Assembly (NCBI GenBank): GCA_964036665.1
Contig: OZ038528.1
Location: 17,595,245-17,659,244, forward strand
Reading direction: 5' to 3'
DNA length: 64,000 nt
Source of the DNA: Gordius sp. MW1
Lineage: Eukaryota; Nematomorpha; Gordioida; Gordea; Gordiidae
The position numbers and the translations under genes are program-made. Below the pieces are notes generated by a model. That model did no database searches. It was not told the origin of the DNA and saw nothing but the letters and a program-made list of their open reading frames with translations. Positions 1 through 20,999 of this stretch are shown here, piece by piece. Numbering within the stretch: position 1 is the stretch's first letter; each line of letters begins with the position of its first letter.

Positions 1-32
1 TACAGGCTTTAATACAATATTGTTTAACTTAC

Positions 33-10845
<10,813 letters not shown>

Positions 10846-10903
10846 TTTTCGGGTTTTGTTTCTGCCTGGAAGAAAAATTATATATAAAATATCATTTAGA
10901 TAA

Positions 10904-11200
10904 CTTCAAAAATAAACATTTATGTAAGGGATAGGATTAGCTTTTGTTTACTTATAATGACGCATACATATAATGGGCTAATTACTATTTACAATTTTTT
11001 TGTTTACATTGCTAATCCTCTTAGCCATTTTTTACACCAACATTGGACACTTAGTAATTTTAAGGTTTTTAAATGATTTGAAGTAAAAATTGTAACACAA
11101 ATAAAATCAATATGATTCCATATAATCGACAGCAAAAATTATTTTTAATTTGAGCATGAATTTGTTCTCTAGTAAAAATAGCAATAAAGAGAGTATGATT
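10904..11200. other. AT-rich upstream flank of the LamG/EGF gene
   Basis: This lies just 5' of the first coding exon on the minus strand, so the promoter and any 5' untranslated exon may be here. I can identify no specific promoter motif in it. Confidence 0.3.
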
Positions 11201-11208
11201 AACTTGCA

Positions 11209-11427
11209 CATATGCGTGGGGGGAGCAGGGGGGAGCGACTGCCTCCCCCTAATTTAAAAAAAAATTTCAATACAAAAACCCTAAAGATTTAAAAAAAGTT
11301 ATGTTTTGCTCCCCCCTAATTTTGCTCTGCTTCCCCCTAATTTTGCTCTGCCCCCCCCCTCTGGATAGTCGAGACCTTCTTTTTTTTTGCTCGCTCCCCC
11401 CTAATCCGAAAGCTGGCTACGCCCATG
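11209..11427. mobile_element. MITE of the GGGCGTAGCCAG family with perfect TSD
   Basis: The right end is GCTGGCTACGCCCATG and the left end is a decayed CATATGCGTGGGGGGAG. Both are flanked by a perfect 8-bp duplication AACTTGCA (11201-11208 and 11428-11435). The body has G/C runs and no real coding sequence. Confidence 0.85.
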
Positions 11428-11694
11428 AACTTGCAGATAAAAATAAGTATTTTCGACAGTTAAAAGTTACTTTGCTGTCGCAATTAAGGTTTATAAAACA
11501 ACCTTTAAGATATTTTAGACCTAAAATAGCGTTCTAAGGGTGCCAACATCTTTTATGAAGGGAAGGATAGAACCTCATGCATAGCAGATTTTTTGCCCAA
11601 ATTTGTAATTCACGTTAATTAATTGTTTACTTGTATTCTTTAATTATATATATATATAGATTATAATGCCAATTATAAAAATATTGGCTTTGTG

Positions 11695-14600
11695 ATTACA
11701 TCCCCCAATCCGACCAAAAATTCTGATAGAGAATTTTGCGCTGAAAAATAATCTGTTTTTAGTTTTTTCTACAATTACCAGTTTTTTAGATATACGAGGT
11801 TGAAGGTGCCAAAAATGCCCTTTTAAGCCTTTTTGAGGTTGCCACGGTAATTTTAATATTTAGTGAAAAATAGTAATATATTCATGTAGATTAAAGTTTC
11901 ATATATAAGTCCATTATTTTATTTTTTGTTACACTTCTATATTTAAATTTATTCGCGTTTTTGTGAACCCATTTCGCTTATCAAAATTCGTCCCACTATG
12001 TCTAGAAAAAGAAGTACATTAGAATTAGAGTATATACTTAGTGGTGGGGAAAACCTTAGGTCAGGTGGACCTCAGGTCAACCTGAGGTGAGGTTTAGGTT
12101 AAGGTTGATTGACAACCTCAGGTTGTCAATCAACCTCAAACCTAACCTTAAGGTGAGGTTCGAGGTTTATAAGGACCTCAAGGTTTTTCATATAAAAAAA
12201 CCTTAAAACTTCAGGTCCACCTTAAGGTTACCTCCAGGTTTCAACAAGTATGCTTCATTTTTATATCTTAATTTTACGACTAAATTATAGTCTCTAACAA
12301 ACAATTTTTATTAAGTACATATATATATTAAAAATAGTTCAAACAAATTTATTTAAATAGCAAATTACGTATATAATCTATAAATTTTTACTCTCTAATA
12401 AATTATCATTTAATTTGATAGAATTAATGCATGTGTATTTAATAATTGCTGCCATCTACATTGTGTTATATTTTTATAACACATTTTTAAAATTCCCTGC
12501 CTATCTATGGTATTCTGTGATACACCTTGTATTTTTTAATAGTTCTTTTATGGACAAAAAGGGATAATTGTATGAATTTTATGTATTTTAGATTGGATAA
12601 ATAGTAAGACGGCCGGGCGGCACCAAAAATAAATATAATTTTTTTATCCCTTAATTAAGAATTCCTCATTTAAGCAGCATAAACTTCATATTTAAGTCAA
12701 TCGAGATAAAATTTTTAAGCAAATTTATTTTATTTACTAAATCTATATAACGTGACGTGACCAAATCTCGAAAAACATCATGGATGGTATTTAAATGCAC
12801 AGTAATAAATTAAAAAATGTTCAGGAAAATGTGGCTCAGTATTTTATTAAAGTGACCAGTTAAACACTCAAAATTGATCAGTAAATTAACTTTAAAATGC
12901 TCAGCTTTAAATTAATAATGCTCAGTATTTTTGTTAAAATGCTCAGTAATATAAATTCATAATTTGTGATATTAATTTATTTTGCACATTTTATAAATAA
13001 TATTTTAATTGGTATATACAATTTTTTTAAAAATAAATTATGAACTTTGCCCCCCTCCCTTTTTTTGTCCCGTTGGTTTCTCTCTCCCCCCCCCCCTTGT
13101 TTTTTACACTCTTTCTCACCAGGGGGGAGGGATGGGGGGTGATTTACCCCCCCCCCCCCCCCCCATCCCCCCTTTTAACCCGCCTTTTTTTACTCTTTCT
13201 CACCTGGGGGAAGAGGGCAAATAATAAGGGGGTCCAAATCACCCCCCCCCCCCCGGGTGAGAAAGAAGGTAAAAAAATTGGGAGGGGGGGGGGTCAAATT
13301 ACCCTTCTCCCCCCAGGTAAGAAAGAGGGTAAAAAATAAGGGGGGGGGGACCAACTGGACAAAAAAGGGAGGGGGCAAAGTTCTTATTTTTAAAAAAAGA
13401 TTGTATACCAATTAAAATATTATTTACAAAATGTAAGCGCAAAATAAATTAATATCACAAATTATGTATTTATAACTGAGCATTTTAACAAAAATACTGA
13501 GTGAGCATTATTAATTTAAAGTTGAGCATTTTACAGTTAATTTACTGATCAATTTTGAGTTTTTAACCGGGCACTTTAATAAAATACTGAGCCACATTTT
13601 ACTGAGCATTTTTTAATTTATTACTGTGCATTTAAATACCATCCATGATGTTTTTCGAGATTTGGTCACGTCACGTTATATAGATTTAGTAAAAAAATCA
13701 AATTGCTTAAAAATTTTATCTCGATTGACTTAAATATGAAGTTTATGCTGTTTAAATGAGGAATTCTTAATTAAGATTTATATTTTTGGTGCCGCCCGGC
13801 CGTCTTACTATTTATACAATCTAAAATACATAAAATTCATACAATTATCCCTTTTTGTCCATAAAAGAACTATTAAAAAATACAAGGTGTGTATATCACA
13901 GACCATAGATAGGCAGGGAATTTTAAAACTGTGTTATAAAAATATAACACACTGTAGATGGCAGCAATTATTAAATACACATGCATTAATTCTATCAAAT
14001 GAAATGATAATTTATTAGAGAGTAAAAATTTATAGATTATATACGTAATTTGCTATTAAAATAAATTTGTTTGAACTATTTTTAATATATATATGTACTT
14101 AATAATTTTTTTTTGTTAGAGACTATAATTTAGTCGTAAAATTAAGATATAAAAAATGAAGCATACTTGTTGAAACCTCGAGGTGACATCAAGGTGGACC
14201 TGAGGTTTAAGGTTTTTTTATATGAAAAACCTTGAGGTCCTTATAAACCTCGAACCTCACCTTAAGGTTAGGTTTGAGGTTGATTGACAACCTGAGGTTG
14301 TCAATCAACCTTAAACCTACCTTGAGGTTAAGGTTTATAAAACCTCAGGTTTCCCCACCACTATATATACTACACACGCGCTTACTAACACACATCTCTC
14401 TCCCTTTCTCCATCTCTTCCACTCCCGCCCCCATATCTATCCAAACACACATGAAGGGGGCGGGAGTGGAGGATAAAGAGAGGAGAGTAGTTGAAGGGAG
14501 AAGAGATGTGTTAGTAAACATCGCGTACGCACTATGAACTTTAATGTACTCCGTTTACCAGACATCGTGGGACGAATTTTGATAAGGAGAAGGGGTTTAC

Positions 14601-14880
14601 GCAAACCCCTATAAATTCGAGTATAAGGGTGATATAAAAAAGTAAAAGAATGGACCTATAGATGAACCCTTAATCTACATGAATATATTACTATTTTTTA
14701 CTAAATATTATAAATGCAGTGGCAATATAGCCTCAAAAAGGCTTAAAAAGGGCATTTTCGGCACCTTCAACCTCGTATATCTAAAAAACTGGTAATTGTA
14801 GAAAAAATTAAAAACAGATTATTTTTCAGCGCAAAATTCTCTATCCGAATTATTGGTCGGATTGCGGGATGTTTTTTTTG
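11695..14880. mobile_element. Inverted-repeat element split by a hAT insertion
   Basis: The segments 11695-12038 and 14372-14880 are inverted copies of one another. Both contain TAGAGAATTTTG/CAAAATTCTCTA, the AGATATACGAGGTTGAAGG block and the GACGAATTTTGAT block. Without the inserted hAT it would be a fold-back element of about 0.85 kb. Its centre is near 14455, where CGGGAGTGGA and TCCACTCCCG face each other. A third, single-arm copy is at 31590-32035. No ORF belongs to it, and a Mutator or other long-TIR origin is possible. Confidence 0.7.
12039..14363. mobile_element. Palindromic (fold-back) hAT-like element with perfect TSD
   Basis: The ends are TAGTGGTGGGGAAA and TTTCCCCACCACTA. They are flanked by a perfect 8-bp duplication TATATACT at 12031-12038 and 14364-14371. 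Both subterminal regions are packed with AACCTCAGGTT/AACCTNAGGT motifs. The two halves are near-perfect inverted copies over more than 1 kb, meeting near 13200, so the single strand could fold into one long hairpin. The centre (13037-13385) is a poly-C/poly-G sequence with ends AACTTTGCCCCCC. It carries no transposase, so it must have been moved in trans. Confidence 0.9.
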
Positions 14881-14984
14881 TAGACCTGTGTAATTAGCCA
14901 CCCCCTTCTTATCCAGTCCAAACAAGGCACATGATTTTTGTGCATTAAGAATATATGCATGCTTAATTAAAAATAAATAAAAAG

Positions 14985-15116
14985 TCGCTCCCCCCTCTTT
15001 CAAATGACAAAAAAAATTTCAATACAAAAACTCTTAAAAATTAAAACCTCCCCCCTAATTGAAATTAAACAATTTTCGCCTCCCCCCTGATCCAAAACCT
15101 GGCTAGGCCCATGTTA
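14985..15116. mobile_element. Partial MITE of the GGGCGTAGCCAG family (right end)
   Basis: CCTGGCTAGGCCCATG at the right is preceded by the family's C-rich body (TCGCTCCCCCC, CTCCCCCCTAATT). No matching left end or duplication is seen. Confidence 0.5.
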
Positions 15117-15265
15117 GGGTGTTACCTTAGTCTTACATAAATAAAGTAAATGAAGTAATCTTAAATTTTTATCAAAATTGCTCCTACTTTTCATCCCAAG
15201 TTTTCATAATATATAATGAATAAGGTACAGCATGTCCAATATTTATTCTATTATAGATATAAAAT

Positions 15266-15432
15266 CATGGGCGTAGCCAGGAGGTGGCAAGGAGGAGCGG
15301 CTGCCCCCTTGTCTAAATCCAAAAATTCTTCAATATTTAATAGAAATATGGCGGAAATTACTAAATATTATCATTTTGCCCATCCGTAAATCATTATTGC
15401 CCCCTCTAAATTTAATCTTGGTTACGCCTATG
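15266..15432. mobile_element. MITE of the GGGCGTAGCCAG family
   Basis: CATGGGCGTAGCCAGG at the left and TTGGTTACGCCTATG at the right are flanked by TATAAAAT (15258-15265) and TATAGAAT (15433-15440), a 7 of 8 match. The element is short and non-coding. Confidence 0.8.
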
Positions 15433-15904
15433 TATAGAATGTTTATTTATTGGTCATATAAAAGCCAATTTCGTGAACAAGAAATAATAATCTATGTAAA
15501 GAAATAATTGCTTTAAAAAATGATTTGGCGCCCACCCTTCCATTATTCTTAATAATATTGAAGTAAAAAAGATAGAATTATGGAGCAATCAACAAAATAA
15601 TTATCTTAGATTTAAAGGTCCGACGTGATATATCACCTTGGATAAGCACAATTATTATAATCGACAAATTTTAACCACTTATTTTTTAATAATAGTTAAA
15701 CCAATTTCTATATTAATTTTTCATTAACCATTTTAACCTTTGACCTCTTAATATATACTATAAAAGAAAAAATAGAATTAAAATTTTTTTATAGCTGTCA
15801 ATTATCAGTTGAATTTACCACTTATAGAAATATATAATACTATGTCGTAAAAGAATATTTTGGCCAAAAGTTACAAACTTGTAAAATTAAAAGCAAAAAA
15901 TATA

Positions 15905-16634
15905 CTAGGGCTTCGCCCCTGGTGGGAGGAGGAGGAGGGAAGGGGGAACGAAACTCATCTATACTCCGTATAACCTAGCATATCTGCTACGCAATATATG
16001 GGCGAGAAAAGATGAAAAGGGGCGAGAATGCCTAAATTCAAATTATGGTTCGCCTACACTAAATTGTTTAAATTTATACAATATCAAAAAAACTCTAAAT
16101 TGAAAGTTGTACGTTTTAGAAAGATGACTATTGGCTTTTCCAAGGTCATACCCTCTATTTGCGTTTCTTTCTTCATTTTGATTAATTTAGAAGTTGATAA
16201 ATAAGAATCAATGAAAGAAAACCCATTCCTTAAAATCAAGTATAAAATGCAAAATGATAACTTAGTTTTTTTTCATACAGATATTTAAAAAGCTAAATTT
16301 TTGTAAAACTAGATATAAAACATTTATTAATATTTTATTTATTGATTAAAATTATTAATATGAAATAGTATATTTAAAAAAAAACCATAACGTTGTACCT
16401 GTAGTCTATGGTTGTACCAGTATTATCTGACTCCCTGCTTGACCATTGCCCCCGCACTCGCCCCTTCCCACCTTTCTCGCCCCTTCCCACCTTTCTCGCC
16501 CATAAATTGCATAGGAATAGGAAATATGCTGCGTTTATACTATGTTTCGTTCCCCCATCCTTCCTGCCCCTCCCTCCCCTCTTCCCCCCCCCCCCCCCCC
16601 TTCCCCCCTCCCACTAGGGGCGAAGCCCCTGGTT
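15905..16634. repeat. Inverted pair of short composite-repeat ends
   Basis: The left arm (15905-16045) begins with a GGGCTTCGCCCCT hairpin and contains GGGCGAGAA. The right arm (about 16455-16634) is its inverted, longer counterpart and ends in AGGGGCGAAGCCCCT. Between them are about 400 bp of AT-rich sequence. The arms match the hairpin-proximal ends of the 1.7-kb composite units at 44265, 46031 and 52978. I see no coding sequence, and the transposon class is unresolved. Confidence 0.6.
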
Positions 16635-17391
16635 TATATTTTTATTATTTAAGATTGTTTAGACCAGATTTTAATGACATTTTTGTAAATTTATTTAATT
16701 AATGAATAGCGGCAGTTAACATTTGAATTAGCAATGTCTTTTAAAAACTTTAAACGATAAAAACTAATGAATAATATTTTAATTAATATTGACACCAATA
16801 TTCAACACTTGGTCAAAACTTGGGCTACATCTTAAATCTTCTGATTTTGATAATATTTTAATTGTTATAGACTATAACTATTCAAATAGTACATTTATTG
16901 GATCTTAATTTTGTTGCTCTATTAATTAAAATTTTATTTGTATCTCTCGTTTTTTTTCATGTATCCTTGACTTGCCATATGGCTGTTTCTTAGTTTTAAT
17001 AATTAAATAGTTTAAACGGTAATTTTATCATAAGTAGAAAGTTAACTATTATTTGCCCTTAATAAGATGGCTTACAATATTGATAATACAACTATATTAT
17101 TTATATGCTTTGTCAACTGGGCAGGACACCCAATGTCCATCTTAAATAATGTGCTTTAATTTTTAACCTTTTTTATTCTTTCTAATCCTAATATAGTAAT
17201 AGACTAATAAAATACCATAATCATGGGCGTAGCCAGGGGGGGGGCAGGGAGGGGAGGCTGCCCCCCTCTAAATCCAAAAAAATGTTGAAATTTAGTAAAA
17301 TTATGACTAAATTTTTAAAAAATCCACATTTTGCCCCTCTCTAAATCATTATTGCCCCCCTCTAATTCCAATGCTGGCTACTAGAGACCTG

Positions 17392-19113
17392 CAACGGGCC
17401 TGTTTAGGTCAGTCGCCCCGCCCGTAATAAAAATGTAAAAACCCGGGCCCGGCCCCGGCCCCGGGCCCGTCAAAATATTAAACTACAAGCTCGGGCCCGG
17501 TTCGCTAATTTTATATAAAGCCCGAGCCCGCGCCCGTAAAATTTTTTAATGTTTATTTTTTGGGTTAATTTTTTTATCGTTATGGTAAGCAATATGTATG
17601 TGTTAAAAATGTTAATTTAATTGTAAAATAATAAATTGGTAATTCCCGGTCACTCGAGTTCTTTTATCTTTTAAGAAACGACCTACATAAAATAATTCTT
17701 TTTACAAGTGACCATGGGCGTACGCAGGTTTTGAATTAGAGGGGGGCAGATTAAAAAAAAAATTTTTTCTAAAATTTTCCTGAGAGCAAAAAAAAAAAAA
17801 AGGTCTCGACTATTCGGAGGGGGGGGGGAGCCACATTAGGGTGGGGCAGAGCCTAATGAGGGTGGGGCAGAGCAAAATTAGGGGGGGGGGGGCAAAACAA
17901 TTTTTTTTTTAATTCTTGAGGGTTTTTGTATTGAAAAGAATCTTATTTTTAAAATTCGCCCCCCCCCTGCTTACGCCCATGCAAGTGACACTTCGTGGTA
18001 CATAAAACCATATAAGCCAATAAACTTTTAATACTCTTATTAACTTTATAATTTTTTTAATAATGTTACTTAGCTTCTTTGCTTTTCAACCATTTTAAAT
18101 AATTAGGTTTAAAATGAAAAAAACAGTGATAAAAGTAACTCGAGGGAATTTGTTTTTAAATTTATTAATGATAACGAGTATATAAATTTTGGCATTTGGC
18201 TGGGATCAGATAAAGTAGAAGTTACCAACGGTTTTTAATTTGCAGGAAATTATTTTGCCAGTTTCGCATCCAAAAGAAATTCACAAAGCAGCAAACATAA
18301 ATAGCAATTAACCAGATTGTGGCCTATGGCCTGGTCAGACAAATTAGATGTAAGCGACGGTCAGCATTAATTTGCAAGGAATTATAGCCAGTTTTGCAAT
18401 TATTTGATATATAGCAACAACCTAAATAGGTTGCCTAAAGAAATTCATTAATAAAGATTTATCAGTCGGGCACAAAAACAATAATGGAATTTGAGCTTGC
18501 GCGATGTCGAAAGTAAAGCCAATCAGCGGTCAGCAAAAGAAAAGTCTCTTAAAGAAGCATAAGTCCACAGCCATTAAAATCCCGTATAACTTTCCACAGC
18601 AATAATTGAAAAATTACAAGTTGGACAGGATAGGATGGACAAGACGGATAACCAAAAGAGAGCCAATAAATTGCATAGCAATTAATAATATTAAATAATA
18701 ATAAATTAATTTTTTCATTATTGCTAAAGGGTATAAATGGGGCAAGGATGGGCAGCTGCCCCCCCCCCCCAAATTCAAAATTTCTTGATGAGTAACATTT
18801 TCTGCTTTATCTAAACTGCCCCCCTCTAATTTAAATTGGCTCCGCCCTTAAGATCACGTGTATAAATTATCTTTAACATTTATAACGCGGGTAGATATTC
18901 ATGAATTCATGAACTAAGATGGAAACAAAATTTAACTTTCCTTGTTAATTTAATATACACGTAATAATGATAAATGAGTACATTTAAAAACACATTCTTT
19001 TATACTAATTCTAAATAATTTTTTAACGGGCTTTTAACGCCTTAAGTATACTTAGGCCCGGCCCTACCCCTTTAAATTTCAAGCAGAAGCCCGTCCAATT
19101 TGGCCCGGCCCTA
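17392..19113. mobile_element. hAT-like CGGGCC-rich element inside a MITE
   Basis: It begins TAGAGACCTGCAACGGGCC and ends GGCCCGGCCCTA. Its target duplication CTGGCTAC is perfect (17384-17391 and 19114-19121) and is part of the host MITE's own terminal repeat. GGCCCG clusters near both ends are likely transposase-binding subterminal repeats. No transposase ORF is present. It matches 7621-8880 in the same direction but lacks some of its right end. Confidence 0.85.
17713..17981. mobile_element. MITE of the GGGCGTAGCCAG family nested inside the hAT element
   Basis: CATGGGCGTACGCAGG and CCTGCTTACGCCCATG are flanked by a perfect duplication CAAGTGAC (17705-17712 and 17982-17989). The sister hAT copy near 7890 is uninterrupted at the same place, which confirms a clean insertion. 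Confidence 0.9.
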
Positions 19114-19136
19114 CTGGCTACGCCCATGACCATAAT

Positions 19137-20470
19137 TTTCCCGTCTAAGGTATTATGTTTACATTCAAGACCATTTTTGATATGTTAAATTGAGACAAAT
19201 TTAATTGTTTTAAGTTGAAGTTATTTAGAAACATCAGTAAAAAGAAGAGGCATAAAATAATGAAATTGATGAAAGACTAATATAGTTTATATACAAAAGT
19301 TGTCCGTGTAAAGCGGTCAGCCATCGGCATGGTATTTTAAATTATTTGCAATAAGAATACCTATTTTTAGTTTTAACAAAAAGCTTGGAATATTAGAAAC
19401 CGGGCAGCGCCAGACACCATTTTGATCATAACAATTTTTTATTCTACCTTTTAAGTTCTTTAAATATTTACAATTAGAGGCAGAGCCAAAGGCGGGGGGA
19501 AGCGGAAAATTTTCCCCTTCAGAAAATCCCCCCCTTCCCTTAGCAAAAATTTAAATTTTTTTGATTCATAAATTTAAATGAATAAGAACATTTATAGCTG
19601 CATAAAAGACTAAGACGCTTATACTTTAAAAGTTTATAAATATCTTTAATTTGTTATTAATTTTTGACACAATAGCTTTTCGAATTCACTTGCCAAAAAT
19701 TGATTGCAACTTCCCCACAATATATGCCCCCCCCCCCCGTAATAAGTAACAATTTATAATTTATAAGGGCAGCACTCTTTGCCAATCTGCAAAATTTGGT
19801 TTCCATTTTATATCTTGAGAAATTTTCAGTTGCAGAAAAAAGATTTTGACATTGAGCAGGTGATTTGACTAGCACTTAACATCGCAACCCAGAGAAATTT
19901 TAATATTCTAGCTGATCCATTGACGTATATTAACAATTTTTATCTCTTTGCGCGAATCTTTCATTATAGAAATAAATTGCATAGCAATTAGTTTTGAACA
20001 GTTTTCAATATAAAACAAGTTCTAATTTATTTGAAATTTTGTTTCTGCAAGATCCATCAATTAAAATTCAGTAATTTTTTTGGCTGAATTATACTTAAAT
20101 GAGTTAAAGGGGTGTACAATGGTATATGGCTTTGTCTCAAACTTAAGAGAATTGTATTCCCAAAAATGTTCTTGACACCCTAACAGCTTACAAAATGTTC
20201 CTAAAATACTGCCACCATACCTTTTGGTCTCCACATGACCACATGCACCAATGAACGAAAAATTACATAGTCATAAAATTGGAAACTTATTAAATAATAT
20301 TAAACAAATACTATATCCATTGATAGAATGGCTTGGCATGATTTACATTATCGGAAATGTTCCTACCTCAGGTGAATTTCTAGATAGAAAATCACTGGGC
20401 AAAAGAAAAATTAGCCTTGTACTCGAATGACTATTTTTTATAACTTATATTTTGCCCATAATTCATATCT
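19137..20470. other. AT-rich intergenic DNA, no gene
   Basis: I see no coding sequence here. A G-rich patch (about 19480-19540, AGAGCCAAAGGCGGGGGG) looks like a decayed repeat end. The palindromic motif AATTGCATAGCAATT occurs at about 19977-19990. Confidence 0.4.
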
Positions 20471-20479
20471 TTTTAGAGG

Positions 20480-20990
20480 TGAGATTTGTAAAAATTTTCT
20501 GTCGGATCCCAGCCCGGTTCGATTTTATAACTAAATTGCTTGCTCGGGCCCCCTTAAACCATTTTTAGAGCCGCCCGACCTTGCCCGAAAAGCTGCCCGA
20601 ACTACTCGACCCAAATTAATGTTTTTTTTAATTTTAGCAGTAATATCGTTATATTTTTGAAAAATATAAATGTGTTTCTTTTCTTAATAGAAATACGATT
20701 AATAAATATATTATACAATGAAATTAAAAAATAACAAAATGAAACACAAAAACAAAAAATTTCATTATTTAAAAATCTTATAGCCCCGATTTGCTCTAAG
20801 CTTGCTATAATAATCGCCCATGCCCGCTAGAAAATCTATTTTTACGACAGTTGCCCGGCCCGACCAATAAGCCAAACAGGCTAGACTATTCTCAACTCTC
20901 ATCTTTGTTATTTTAAATAAAAATTATATAAAAAATGTTGAAAATATTTTCTCCCTCCTTTAGAAAATTTTGGCTCCGCGCCTAAATTCA
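20480..20990. repeat. CGGGCC/GCCCGA-rich dispersed repeat
   Basis: Two clusters of GCCCG motifs (20505-20605 and 20815-20885) surround AT-rich sequence, as in the hAT-like elements at 7.6 and 17.4 kb. A similar block is at 9025-9110. I cannot define ends or a target duplication, and a TGGCTCCGCGCC tail at about 20970 may belong to another element. Confidence 0.4.
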
Positions 20991-20999
20991 ATTTATAAA

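Larger units (their letters stand above)
17222..19128. mobile_element. MITE of the GGGCGTAGCCAG family split by a hAT insertion
   Basis: The left end CATGGGCGTAGCCAGG is at 17222 and the right end GGCTACGCCCATG finishes at 19128. They are flanked by a perfect 8-bp duplication ACCATAAT (17214-17221 and 19129-19136). The right end is interrupted at CTGGCTAC by the element 17392-19113. Without that insertion the MITE would be about 180 bp. Confidence 0.85.

Noticed and set aside
13009..13411. Proline- and glycine-rich ORFs over C/G runs (also 16408-16702, 30435-30674)
   Set aside because: Homopolymer C/G runs give open frames on both strands. No domain or start context supports a gene.
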